Shown here: in pieces, positions 5,562 to 13,885 of the stretch
Layout: every line of letters begins with the position of its first letter
How positions within the stretch are numbered: the first letter of the stretch is position 1
Virus record (IMG/VR): IMGVR_UViG_3300006916_000254
Location: 1-29,263 of that record
DNA: 29,263 nucleotides
DNA from: a virus
Reading direction: 5' to 3' (one strand)
Program-made: the position numbers and the translations under genes
The notes under the pieces: model-generated
Told to the model about the DNA's origin: nothing
Seen by the model: the letters and a program-made list of their open reading frames with translations, nothing else
The model's database searches: none

Positions 5562-7163
5562 ATGCAAGAAACACAAAGTAACTTTTTATATCATACACAC
5601 TGTGAAGAGTGCGGCTCTAGTGATGCCAACTCTGTCTATGATGATGGACATACTTTTTGTTTCTCATGTAACACAATCAAAAAAGGAGTAGATGATTTGA
5701 AACCACAACAAACAAACGAAGTAGAAGATGTTAAATTTATTTCAGGTGACGTAAAAGAATTAGCTAAAAGAAAAATAGATTTAAGAACTACACAAAAATT
5801 TAATTATCAAATTGGTAGTTGGTTTGGCAGACCTTGTCAGATTGCAAACTACTATAACAAAGATAAACAATTAGTTGCACAAAAATTAAGATACCCAGAT
5901 AAAACTTTTCAGTGGTTGGGTGATGCAAAGCAATCAACATTGTTTGGTCAACACTTATGGGCTGACAAAGGTAAGATGCTTATTGTTACTGAAGGTGAGA
6001 TAGATTGTTTATCTGTATCTAAAATTCAAGACAACAAATTCCCAGTAGTAAGTATAAAGTCAGGAGCACAAGGAGCTAAAAAAGATATTCAAAAAGAAAT
6101 AGAATGGCTTGAAGGTTTTGAGTCTGTTATATTTATGTTTGACCAAGATGAGTATGGACAAAAAGCGGCTGTTGAATGTGCTAAATTATTATCACCTAAC
6201 AAAGCAAAGATATGTACGTTACCATTAAAAGATGCTAACGAAATGTTATTACAAAACAGAACTAGAGAATTACTTAATTGTATGTGGGCAAGTAAACCAT
6301 ACAGACCTGATGGAATAGTTTTAGGTAGTGATTTATGGAATGAAATACAAACAGAAGATAACTATGTTAGTGTTGATTATCCATTTGAATGTTTAAATAA
6401 AAAAACTCATGGACTTAGAAAAGGTGAGTTAGTTACCATCACTGCTGGTAGTGGTGTAGGTAAATCAAGTTTTTGCAGACACGTAGCATTGCATTTATTG
6501 CAAAAGGATTATTCAGTAGGCTACATTGCATTAGAAGAGAGCGTTAAAAGAAGTGCACTCGGTATCATGGGCGTTCAAGTTAAAAAGCCTTTACATCTTA
6601 CGAGAGAAGGAATTAGTAATGAAGAACTTGAACGTACCTTTAAAGATACAATAGGCAATGGTAAGTTTTATTTATATAATCACTTTGGTTCTACTGTTGC
6701 TGACAATTTATTATCTAAAATAAGATACTTAGCAAAAGCATGCAGCGTTGACTTTGTTATACTAGACCATTTACACATGGCTTTGTCTGCTATTGGTGAT
6801 GAAACTACAAATGATGAGAGAAAACTTATTGATTATTTTGTCTCTAAATTAAGAACGCTAGTTGAAGAAACTGGTATTGGTTTAATACTTGTATCACATT
6901 TAAAAAGACCTGAAGGTAACAAAGGTTATGAAGATGGTGTAGCAGTATCAATGAATAGTCTTAGAGGCTCTGCTTCTATTGGTCAATTATCTGATATGAT
7001 TTTAGCATTATCAAGAGACTTACAATCTTCAGAAAATATTTCTCAAGTAAATATACTTAAGAATAGATTTAGTGGTGAAACAGGTAAGGCTTGTAGTTTA
7101 CAATATGATTTAGCTACTGGATGTTTGAATGAAATTCAATCAGAGGTGGCTAATGAGTTTTAA
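5562..7163 (+). CDS. Primase-helicase (T7 gp4 type)
   Basis: Makes RNA primers and unwinds DNA ahead of the polymerase. The 533-residue product has all the expected parts: an N-terminal zinc-binding domain with C14, C17, C33 and C36; a TOPRIM primase core (VTEGEIDCLSV and FDQDEYGQKA); a RecA-like helicase with Walker A GSGVGKSS (K301, T7 K318), Walker B VILDHLHMA and the VSHLKRPEG sensor motif; and an acidic C-terminal tail ending VANEF. In T7 the tail with its terminal Phe contacts the polymerase. Length is close to T7's 566. The ribosome site is weak (AGGA) and lies after the paired hairpins. Its 3' end overlaps the next small gene. Confidence 0.97.
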   Translation: MQETQSNFLYHTHCEECGSSDANSVYDDGHTFCFSCNTIKKGVDDLKPQQTNEVEDVKFISGDVKELAKRKIDLRTTQKFNYQIGSWFGRPCQIANYYNKDKQLVAQKLRYPDKTFQWLGDAKQSTLFGQHLWADKGKMLIVTEGEIDCLSVSKIQDNKFPVVSIKSGAQGAKKDIQKEIEWLEGFESVIFMFDQDEYGQKAAVECAKLLSPNKAKICTLPLKDANEMLLQNRTRELLNCMWASKPYRPDGIVLGSDLWNEIQTEDNYVSVDYPFECLNKKTHGLRKGELVTITAGSGVGKSSFCRHVALHLLQKDYSVGYIALEESVKRSALGIMGVQVKKPLHLTREGISNEELERTFKDTIGNGKFYLYNHFGSTVADNLLSKIRYLAKACSVDFVILDHLHMALSAIGDETTNDERKLIDYFVSKLRTLVEETGIGLILVSHLKRPEGNKGYEDGVAVSMNSLRGSASIGQLSDMILALSRDLQSSENISQVNILKNRFSGETGKACSLQYDLATGCLNEIQSEVANEF

Positions 7164-7365
7164 TGATGTTGAACAAGAAGCTGTAAGTTGGACTGAATAT
7201 CTTATGGGACATTTATTGAAAGCAAAACACAGGCCAGATGAAGACATCACTGTGTTAGTTCCAAATGAAACTGTAAAAGATATGATGGACACAGCAATTT
7301 CAGAATTGTGCACACAATCAACTGAAGCTTGGCAACTTATAACAAAAATACAAACGGTACATTAA
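7153..7365 (+). CDS. Hypothetical protein, 70 aa
   Basis: The frame is open from ATG 7129, but ATG 7153 is preferred. It follows AGAGGTGG at 7143-7149 and overlaps the primase-helicase stop by only 11 bases. The product (MSFNDVEQEAVSWTEYLMG...) is acidic, predicted helical and without membrane segments or recognisable motifs. In T7 several small accessory genes lie between gp4 and gp5; this one occupies that place but I cannot assign it to any of them. Confidence 0.7.
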   Translation: MSFNDVEQEAVSWTEYLMGHLLKAKHRPDEDITVLVPNETVKDMMDTAISELCTQSTEAWQLITKIQTVH

Positions 7366-7366
7366 T

Positions 7367-7645
7367 ATGAAAATCCCAGACTTAAAAGTAAAAATGCCAT
7401 TTAAAATAATATGGTGGAAAGATATAAATTCAGATGCTGCATGGCAGACTATGGATGCTGCTAAAAAAAGTAAACCAACTATTTGTGTATCAACTGGATG
7501 GTTATTATTAAAAAATAAAAACGTAACTATTATTTGTTCTGATTTTAATTATGATGAAAGTGATAACGCAACTATATCTGATGTTGGTAACGTAACAACA
7601 ATACCAACTTGCAATATACTTTCAATGAAAGATGTTAAGATATGA
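7367..7645 (+). CDS. Hypothetical protein, 92 aa
   Basis: ATG 7367, one base after the previous stop. The unrecognised product starts with a basic segment containing IIWWKD, then has a KPTICVSTGWLLLKNKNVTIIC region that looks like two beta strands with a turn. It could be a small beta-rich protein. No membrane span is obvious. Its TGA stop overlaps the DNA polymerase start (ATGA, 7642-7645), so the two genes are probably translated in tandem. Confidence 0.7.
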   Translation: MKIPDLKVKMPFKIIWWKDINSDAAWQTMDAAKKSKPTICVSTGWLLLKNKNVTIICSDFNYDESDNATISDVGNVTTIPTCNILSMKDVKI

Positions 7646-9378
7646 GATACTGTTTTGATATAGAAAGTAATGGATTTGTAGACACAGCAGATAAAATACA
7701 TTGCATTGTATTAAAAGATATAGATACAGGCGAAGTATTTAAACTTCCAAACTATCAATCGTTACTTAAACTAGAAGCAGCTGAATTAGTTATAGGTCAC
7801 AACATAATTAAATTTGATATACCTTTAATTGAAAAATTATATCCTACATTTATGTTAAGAGCAAAAGTATTTGATACATTAGTTGCTGCTAGATTATTAT
7901 ACCCTGATGTAACTGAACAAGATTTTAAAAGAAAAGATTTTCCAAAAGATTGTATTGGAAGACACAGTTTAAAAGCATGGGGTAATAGAATAGGGGAATA
8001 CAAAGCTGAGTTTGAGTCTGACTTTAATAATTTTACACCAGAGATGTTAGAATACTGTGTGCAAGATGTTGAAGTAACACACAAACTTTATAACTTAATA
8101 CAGAAAAAAGGTTACTCTGAAGAGAGCATGCAGTTAGAGCATGATGTGGCTGAACTTATTTATAGACAAGAAGTTTATGGATTTAAATTTAACACACAAG
8201 CTGCACAAGAATTATATTCTAAATTAAATGCTAGAAGATTAGAACTTGAAGATGAATTACAAAAAGTATTTCCACCTGAAACAGTTAATACACCTTTTAT
8301 TCCTAAAGTAAATAACAAAGCAAAAGGATATGTTAAAGGTGAAGTGTTTTATAAACAAAAAGTTGTTGTCTTTAATCCGTCAAGCAGACAACACATAGCT
8401 AAAAGATTAATTGATAAATATAATTGGAAACCAACTGAGTTTACTAATGATGGTAAACCAAAACTAGATGAAACTATTTTAGAAAAGCTAGAATATTCTG
8501 AAGCTAAATTATTATGTGAGCATTTCTTATTAGATAAAAGAATTGGTCAACTTGCTACAGGTAATCAAGCTTGGTTAAAGCATGAGAAGAATGGAAGAAT
8601 ACATGGCACATGCAATACTAATTCAACAGTGACTGCACGTGCAACTCATTCTTACCCTAACATGGCTCAAGTACCTAGTGTGTCTGTGCCTTACGGTAAA
8701 GAATGTAGAGCGTTATTTACAGTTCCAACACATAAAAAACTTGTAGGCGTTGACGTCTCAGGTTTAGAGGTGAGAATGTTGGCTCACTATATGGCTAAGT
8801 ATGACAACGGTGACTATGCAAAGGTTGTGTTAGATGGTGATATACACACAGAGACACAAAAACTAGCTGGTTTAGATAGCCGTGACTTAGCCAAAAGATT
8901 TTATTACTGCTTCTTATATGGTGGTGGTGTAAAAAAGATAGCGTTAGTTACAGGTAAAACAATTAAGGAAGCTGGTCAAATTAAAAAGCGTTTCTTAAAT
9001 AACTTGCCTGCATTAAACAAATTAATAACGCAAGTCCAAGAAGCTGCTACACGTGGTTACTTAGTCGGATTAGATAAGAGACAAGTAAAAGTACGTTCAC
9101 CACATGCAGCCTTAAATACTTTATTACAATCCAGCGGAGCCATTGTCTGTAAACAATGGTTAGTTGAATTTGATAAAAGGATAAGAAATAGTGTTGCAGA
9201 CATACATCAAGTTGTATGGGTACATGATGAAATACAAATAGAATGTCCTGAAAATATTACAGATGCTGTAGGTAAAATTGCTGTAGATGCTATAGAACAA
9301 ACTGGTAAACATTTTAAACTACGAGTACCTTTAACAGGGGAATACAAAATAGGAGACAACTGGAGTGAAACGCACTAA
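7642..9378 (+). CDS. DNA polymerase, family A with 3'-5' exonuclease (T7 gp5 type)
   Basis: Replicative polymerase. The exonuclease domain has FDIESNG (D6, E8), VIGHNIIKFDIPL and YCVQDVEVTHKLY. The polymerase domain has FNPSSRQHI, TARATHSYPNMAQVPS, motif A GVDVSGLEVRMLAHYM (D371, T7 D475), O-helix RDLAKRFYYCFLYGGG (R414, K418, Y422, Y426; T7 R518, K522, Y526, Y530), and motif C VHDE (D529, T7 D654). Y422 is the position equivalent to E. coli Pol I 762; Tyr there is the T7-like state. At 578 residues it is well short of T7's 704. Part of the difference lies before FNPSS, where T7 carries a longer linker, so thioredoxin dependence is uncertain. Confidence 0.98.
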   Translation: MRYCFDIESNGFVDTADKIHCIVLKDIDTGEVFKLPNYQSLLKLEAAELVIGHNIIKFDIPLIEKLYPTFMLRAKVFDTLVAARLLYPDVTEQDFKRKDFPKDCIGRHSLKAWGNRIGEYKAEFESDFNNFTPEMLEYCVQDVEVTHKLYNLIQKKGYSEESMQLEHDVAELIYRQEVYGFKFNTQAAQELYSKLNARRLELEDELQKVFPPETVNTPFIPKVNNKAKGYVKGEVFYKQKVVVFNPSSRQHIAKRLIDKYNWKPTEFTNDGKPKLDETILEKLEYSEAKLLCEHFLLDKRIGQLATGNQAWLKHEKNGRIHGTCNTNSTVTARATHSYPNMAQVPSVSVPYGKECRALFTVPTHKKLVGVDVSGLEVRMLAHYMAKYDNGDYAKVVLDGDIHTETQKLAGLDSRDLAKRFYYCFLYGGGVKKIALVTGKTIKEAGQIKKRFLNNLPALNKLITQVQEAATRGYLVGLDKRQVKVRSPHAALNTLLQSSGAIVCKQWLVEFDKRIRNSVADIHQVVWVHDEIQIECPENITDAVGKIAVDAIEQTGKHFKLRVPLTGEYKIGDNWSETH

Positions 9379-9769
9379 TAAAACATGGACTAAAGAATAT
9401 GATTTAAAAAACAATTTTAAATATTGTTTAGAAAAAGGTAAACTAGGTGAAAATTTAGTAAATAAACTTTTAAATAACGAACTTTCACATGAGGTTAAGA
9501 CAGATTTTATGTGCAAAGACACAGGTAATGTTTTTGTAGAATTTCAAAGTAGAGGAAAAGATAGTGGAATAAGAAAAAGCACTTCTGATTATTGGGAATT
9601 TGTTTTACCTTATAATGGAGATGATTTGCCTTGTGTAATTTTTATTCCTTTAATTAAATTAGAAAAATTAATTAAAACTAAAAAATACAAAAGTGTAAGA
9701 GGTGGTGATGCACTGACATCATTAGGTTATTTAATACCAAAAGAAGATTTAATACAATTAAACAAATAG
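9365..9769 (+). CDS. Putative PD-(D/E)XK-like nuclease, 134 aa
   Basis: Start is GTG 9365, eight bases after AGGAGA (9351-9356), overlapping the polymerase end by 14 bases. The product has a layout seen in PD-(D/E)XK nucleases: a helix with E29 (KLGENLVNKLL), D47 in HEVKTDF, then E59-F-Q61 on a strand (VFVEFQSRG). These are followed by DSGIRKSTSDYWEFVL, a segment resembling the SGI/ADYW signature of phage resolvase- and VRR-like enzymes. Gln in place of the usual Lys in ExK occurs in some members. The substrate is unknown. Lying between polymerase and exonuclease, it may help degrade host DNA or repair DNA. The assignment rests on motif resemblance only. Confidence 0.6.
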   Translation: MKRTNKTWTKEYDLKNNFKYCLEKGKLGENLVNKLLNNELSHEVKTDFMCKDTGNVFVEFQSRGKDSGIRKSTSDYWEFVLPYNGDDLPCVIFIPLIKLEKLIKTKKYKSVRGGDALTSLGYLIPKEDLIQLNK

Positions 9770-9777
9770 GAGATAAC

Positions 9778-10530
9778 ATGGCTAAGAAAAAAGTATTACT
9801 AATTGATGGTGATATTCTTATTTATAAAATAGCTACACAAAATGAAGTTGCGACTGATTGGGGTAATGACTTATGGACATTACACTGTGATGCTGCACAA
9901 TGTAAAGCTGAAGTAGATGCAACAATAGATGACTTAGGTTCTAATTTAGAAGCTGACGATTACATTGTAGCATTAACTGATAAATATAATTTTAGAAAAG
10001 ATGTGTTACCATCATACAAAGACAATAGAAAAGCAAAACGTAAACCTATGGTGTTGCCACACTTACGTGATTACATTATGAAAAAACATAATGGAGTTAT
10101 ATTTAAAAATTTAGAAGCTGATGATGTGTTAGGCATCATGTCAACGGAGCCATCTAAAGAAGATAGAATTATTGTCTCTATTGATAAAGACTTAAAACAA
10201 ATACCAAACTCTAATGTAACTTCTGACGGTTACAATGTAGAGTATATACCTGAGAAACTAGGTAACTATAACTGGATGATACAGGTATTAGCTGGTGATG
10301 CAACTGATGGTTACACTGGTATTCCTAATGTTGGTATAAAAACAGCAGAAAAATTTATTAAGAAATACACTAACGTACCCCTCTTAGACCTATGGAAAAT
10401 TGTTGTAGGTATTTATAAAGACAAAGGGTTTACTGAGAAAGAAGCTTTACAACAAGCTAGAGTTGCACGTATTCTTAGACACGGTGACTATGATAAAAAG
10501 ACTGGAGCAATAAAATTATGGCAGATGTAA
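9778..10530 (+). CDS. 5'-3' exonuclease (T7 gp6 type)
   Basis: Removes RNA primers and degrades host DNA to feed phage synthesis. The 250-residue product shows the FEN/5'-nuclease series of acidic motifs: LLIDGDILIY near the N terminus, ADDYIVALTD, the YKDNRKAKRKP basic arch region, NLEADDVLG, IVSIDKDLKQIP, and the helix-hairpin-helix area AGDATDGYTGIPNVGIKTA. ATG 9778 follows AGGAGATAAC. The 3' end overlaps the next gene by 13 bases. A predicted promoter (P5) lies inside the gene near its 3' end. Confidence 0.95.
   Translation: MAKKKVLLIDGDILIYKIATQNEVATDWGNDLWTLHCDAAQCKAEVDATIDDLGSNLEADDYIVALTDKYNFRKDVLPSYKDNRKAKRKPMVLPHLRDYIMKKHNGVIFKNLEADDVLGIMSTEPSKEDRIIVSIDKDLKQIPNSNVTSDGYNVEYIPEKLGNYNWMIQVLAGDATDGYTGIPNVGIKTAEKFIKKYTNVPLLDLWKIVVGIYKDKGFTEKEALQQARVARILRHGDYDKKTGAIKLWQM
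10371..10388 (+). promoter_or_regulatory. Predicted phage RNAP promoter P5 (inside exonuclease gene)
   Basis: TAACGTACCCCTCTTAGA matches the consensus at every fixed position although it is coding. In the exonuclease frame it gives codons GTA CCC CTC TTA GAC. CCC and CTC look uncommon in a genome whose genes mostly use CCA/CCT and TTA, which suggests the bases are held for another reason. It would start transcription at G10387, ahead of DUF3310, the AdoMetDC-like gene and RNR. Confidence 0.65.
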
Positions 10531-10724
10531 TAAAGAAACCAAAGCACTATGCTAAACATAATATTGAACCAATAGATTTTATAACTGAAAATAAACTATC
10601 TTTTTGTGAAGGTAATGTTATTAAATACATTTGTCGTTGGAGAGATAAAGGTGGAATAGAGTCTTTAAAAAAAGCTAAACAATACATTGATTTTATAATT
10701 GATAAGGAAAGTAAAATAGGATGA
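10518..10724 (+). CDS. DUF3310 family protein, 68 aa
   Basis: Short phage protein with the family signature: KKPKHYAKHNIEPIDFI at the start, then NVIKYICRWRDKGGIESLKKAKQYI. Members are common in T7-like and many other phages and are sometimes labelled nucleotide kinase; the biochemical function is not settled. The gene overlaps the exonuclease stop by 13 bases, and its own stop (TGA) overlaps the next ATG. Its place directly before the AdoMetDC-like and RNR genes fits a nucleotide-metabolism or regulatory role, but that is inference. Confidence 0.85.
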   Translation: MADVIKKPKHYAKHNIEPIDFITENKLSFCEGNVIKYICRWRDKGGIESLKKAKQYIDFIIDKESKIG

Positions 10725-11140
10725 TATTAAAACATGAGCATGTAATAATTAGAGCGGAAGCAATGAAACCACCTATGGATAAAGAAAGTATAAAACAATG
10801 GGTTACAGATTTAGTTCCTAAAATTAATATGAAACTTATGGGTGAGCCACAAGCTTATTATTCAGACATGGTTGGTAATCAAGGTGCTACATGTGCTGCT
10901 GTAATTGAAACTTCACATATTGTTATGCATGTGTGGGATGAAAATATACCTGCATTAATTCAGTTAGATGTTTATAGTTGTAAAGAATTAAATATTGATA
11001 CTGTATTAAAAGAACTAGAACAATTTAATCCTACAAAAATAGAATTTAAATTTTTAGATAGGGAAAACAATTTAGAACTGGTGCCTGATTTTGCCAGTCA
11101 TTTTAAATCAACAAGAGAACTAATGGAAAAACTAACATGA
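10721..11140 (+). CDS. S-adenosylmethionine decarboxylase-like protein (SpeD family)
   Basis: AdoMetDC is a proenzyme that cleaves itself at a Ser to make a pyruvoyl cofactor, then decarboxylates AdoMet for spermidine synthesis. This 139-residue protein carries the core: ETSHIVMHVWDE with S65 (pyruvoyl-forming Ser, T. maritima S63), H70 (H68, same +5 spacing), and C87 in LDVYSC (C83). The surrounding LIQLDVYSCKEL matches the usual IDVFTCG region. The segment before the serine (ETSH) departs from the usual ESH context, and the conserved TWPE is VWDE. Substrate could therefore differ; pyruvoyl decarboxylases acting on ornithine or arginine have arisen in this family. It is coupled to DUF3310 and NrdA by ATGA overlaps. 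Confidence 0.8.
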   Translation: MILKHEHVIIRAEAMKPPMDKESIKQWVTDLVPKINMKLMGEPQAYYSDMVGNQGATCAAVIETSHIVMHVWDENIPALIQLDVYSCKELNIDTVLKELEQFNPTKIEFKFLDRENNLELVPDFASHFKSTRELMEKLT

Positions 11141-12903
11141 ACATAGATTATAGTAGAGATGATTTACTAACACACTTTGGTAAGACAACATTAAAAGATA
11201 GATATTTATTACCCGAAGAGAAATCACCACAAGATGCATTTGCTAGAGCAGCAGAAGCATTTTCAGATAACCCAGAGATGGCTCAAAGAATATATGATTA
11301 TGCATCTAAGTTATGGTTTATGTATTCTACACCTGTATTATCTAATGGTGGTTCTGCTAGGGGTATGCCTATTTCGTGTTTCTTAAATTATGTTGGCGAC
11401 AGCAGAGAAGGATTAACTGGCCATTACACAGAGAACGCTTGGCTTGCATCAGTTGGTGGTGGCATAGGTGGTTACTGGGGACACGTACGTTCTGATGGTA
11501 TGCTAACTTCAGGTGGTTCACAGTCTTCAGGTTCAATACCATTTATGCATGTCGTTGACAGTGAGATACTTGCTTTCTCTCAAGGCAAAACTAGAAGAGG
11601 AAGTTATGCATCATACATGGATATATCACATCCAGAAATAATTGAGTTTATTGAAATGCGTAAACCCACAGGTGGTGATGCACACAGAAAGAATTTAAAT
11701 TTACATCATGGAATAAATGTAACTAATGAGTTTATGGAACTCATAGATAAATGTGTTAAAGAACCTACGTATGATGACAGCTGGAATTTAATTGACCCGC
11801 ATACTAAAAAAACTGTACGTACTGTATCAGCTAGAGACTTATGGTTAAAGATACTAGAGGTTAGAGTTAACACTGGTGAGCCTTATATATCTTTTATTGA
11901 CACAGTTAATGAAGGACTACCCGAAACACAAAAGAACTTAGGATTAAAAGTACATCATTCAAATCTTTGTTCTGAGATAACATTACCTACAGATGAAAAC
12001 AGAACAGCTGTTTGTTGTCTGTCTAGTGTTAACTTAGAAAAGTATGATGAATGGAAAAATGATGCATTGTTTATACCAGATTTAATAAGATTTTTAGATA
12101 ATGTATTACAACACTTTATTGATAAAGCACCTGAACAATTATTCAGAGCTAGGTTTAGTGCCGCACAAGAACGTAGTCTTGGTCTTGGTGCTATGGGTTT
12201 TCATGCATACTTACAATCTAAAGGCATACCATTTGAGTCTGCTATTGCTAAGTCAATCAATATAAAAATATTTAAGAATATTAAACAACAAGCTGTAAGT
12301 GAGAGTGAAAGACTTGCAGTTAAAAGAGGTGAAGCTCCAGACATGGAAGGCACTGGATTACGTAATGCACATTTATTAGCTGTTGCTCCTAATGCATCTA
12401 GTTCAATTATATGTGGTACAACGTCACCATCAATAGAACCGTACAGAGCAAACGCTTATGTACAGAAAACTATGTCAGGTTCGTTCTTAGTTAAGAACAA
12501 ACATTTAGAAAAACTATTAGAAAAGAAAGGATTAAACAATGATGATATATGGACATCCATTATCGCTCAAAGAGGTTCAGTCGCTCATGTGGAAGGTTTG
12601 TCAGAAAATGAGAAAGATATTTTCAAGACTGCTATTGAGATAGACCAGAGATGGTTGATTGAACATGCGGCTGACAGACAAGAACATATTTGTCAAAGCC
12701 AAAGTTTAAATATATTTATACCAGCTGATGTGAATATAAAAGATTTACACAATCTACACATGATGGCTTGGAAAAAGAAAATTAAAACATTATACTATTG
12801 TCGTTCTGAAGCAATTAAAAGAGCGGAGTTAGTATCACAAAAAGTACAGCGAGAAATTATTCCTGAGTGGAAAGAGAATGATTGTCTTGCATGCGAAGGA
12901 TAG
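11137..12903 (+). CDS. nrdA: Ribonucleotide reductase, class I catalytic subunit (NrdA)
   Basis: Reduces ribonucleotides to deoxyribonucleotides for phage DNA. The 588-residue protein keeps the catalytic barrel: C81 in MPISC (redox cysteine), NLCSEI with N276, C278 (thiyl radical) and E280, C293/C294 in AVCCLSS (partner cysteine), and the phosphate loop APNASSSIICGTTSPSIEP. YYCRS holds the radical-transfer tyrosine pair, and the C-terminal swinging cysteines are C583 and C586 (CLACEG). It is much shorter than E. coli NrdA (about 760). It starts close to the barrel, so the N-terminal ATP-cone is absent and dATP feedback inhibition would be lost. ATG 11137 overlaps the preceding stop. Confidence 0.97.
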   Translation: MNIDYSRDDLLTHFGKTTLKDRYLLPEEKSPQDAFARAAEAFSDNPEMAQRIYDYASKLWFMYSTPVLSNGGSARGMPISCFLNYVGDSREGLTGHYTENAWLASVGGGIGGYWGHVRSDGMLTSGGSQSSGSIPFMHVVDSEILAFSQGKTRRGSYASYMDISHPEIIEFIEMRKPTGGDAHRKNLNLHHGINVTNEFMELIDKCVKEPTYDDSWNLIDPHTKKTVRTVSARDLWLKILEVRVNTGEPYISFIDTVNEGLPETQKNLGLKVHHSNLCSEITLPTDENRTAVCCLSSVNLEKYDEWKNDALFIPDLIRFLDNVLQHFIDKAPEQLFRARFSAAQERSLGLGAMGFHAYLQSKGIPFESAIAKSINIKIFKNIKQQAVSESERLAVKRGEAPDMEGTGLRNAHLLAVAPNASSSIICGTTSPSIEPYRANAYVQKTMSGSFLVKNKHLEKLLEKKGLNNDDIWTSIIAQRGSVAHVEGLSENEKDIFKTAIEIDQRWLIEHAADRQEHICQSQSLNIFIPADVNIKDLHNLHMMAWKKKIKTLYYCRSEAIKRAELVSQKVQREIIPEWKENDCLACEG

Positions 12904-12911
12904 AGGGACAC

Positions 12912-13862
12912 ATGGCATTATTTAAAGAAAGAGTACATTATAAACCGTTTGAATATGATTGGGCATTTGAAGCCTATGATATGCAACAGAAAATGCATTG
13001 GCTACCAAGTGAGGTACCATTACATGAAGACGTTAGAGATTGGAATGAAAGATTAACACCAGAAGAAAAGAACTTAATAAATCAAATATTAAAATTCTTT
13101 ACACAAGGTGATGTAGATATAGCACAAGCTTATCTTGATACATATATACCAAAGTTTAAACCACCTGAAATAAGAATGATGTTGTCTGCTATTGCTACAT
13201 CAGAAGCAAACCATGCACATAGTTATTCATTATTAAATGATACTATTGGTATGCCTGAAAGTGATTACAAAGCATTTCAAGAATACAAAGAAATGTCAGA
13301 CAAACATAATTATTTGTTTTCTAAAAAAGGCAGCGGAATAGAAGGACTTGCTAGAGACATGGCTTGTTTCTCTGCGTTTGGTGAAGGCCTACAACTGTTT
13401 GCATCTTTTGTTATGTTATTAAACTTTCAAAGGTTTGGTAGAATGAAGGGAATGTGTCAGATAGTTACTTGGTCAATTAGAGATGAAACACACCATGTAG
13501 AAAACATGATTAAATTATTTCATGCATTGATTAAAGAGAACCCAAATATTTGGACAGAAAAATTTAAAGCAAGTATCTATCAAACATGTAGAGATATGGT
13601 TGACTTAGAAGATAAGTTTATTGATTTAGCTTTTGACATGGGTGGCATCAGAGGATTGAAACCAGAAGAAGTTAAACAATATATCAGATATATTGCTGAT
13701 AGAAGATTGTTACAGCTGTCTCTTAAACCTAATTATGGTGTGAAAGATAATCCATTGTCTTGGTTAGATTGGGTATTAAATGGTGTAGAACACGCTAATT
13801 TCTTTGAGAATAGAGCAACTGAATACAATAAAGGAACTATAACTGGTAGCTTGTGGGACTAA
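12912..13862 (+). CDS. nrdB: Ribonucleotide reductase, class I radical-generating subunit (NrdB)
   Basis: Supplies the radical for NrdA. The frame is open from 12882, but ATG 12912 is preferred: it follows the NrdA stop and an AGAGGGA site (12903-12909), giving 316 residues. Metal ligands are complete and correctly spaced: D67, E98, H101, E158, E192, H195 (E. coli D84, E115, H118, E204, E238, H241). The tyrosyl-radical position is Y105 (E. coli Y122) in SEANHAHSY. The ligand set is therefore that of a canonical tyrosyl-radical di-metal protein. It lies immediately downstream of nrdA as one unit, with predicted promoter P3 directly after its stop. Confidence 0.97.
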   Translation: MALFKERVHYKPFEYDWAFEAYDMQQKMHWLPSEVPLHEDVRDWNERLTPEEKNLINQILKFFTQGDVDIAQAYLDTYIPKFKPPEIRMMLSAIATSEANHAHSYSLLNDTIGMPESDYKAFQEYKEMSDKHNYLFSKKGSGIEGLARDMACFSAFGEGLQLFASFVMLLNFQRFGRMKGMCQIVTWSIRDETHHVENMIKLFHALIKENPNIWTEKFKASIYQTCRDMVDLEDKFIDLAFDMGGIRGLKPEEVKQYIRYIADRRLLQLSLKPNYGVKDNPLSWLDWVLNGVEHANFFENRATEYNKGTITGSLWD

Positions 13863-13877
13863 AGTACCCTTTTTAGA
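13860..13877 (+). promoter_or_regulatory. Predicted phage RNAP promoter P3 (upstream of head genes)
   Basis: TAAAGTACCCTTTTTAGA; its first three bases are the nrdB stop. The similarity to P4 (28332) extends further right through AGAAGAATA. It sits at the junction between metabolism and virion genes, where T7 also places class III promoters. Likely start G13876. Confidence 0.78.
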
Positions 13878-13885
13878 AGAATAAA

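Noticed and set aside
6632-6652. GAACGTACCTTTAAAGA in the primase-helicase gene as a promoter copy.
   Set aside because: It has GTACCT rather than GTACCC and lacks the TAG at the expected distance.
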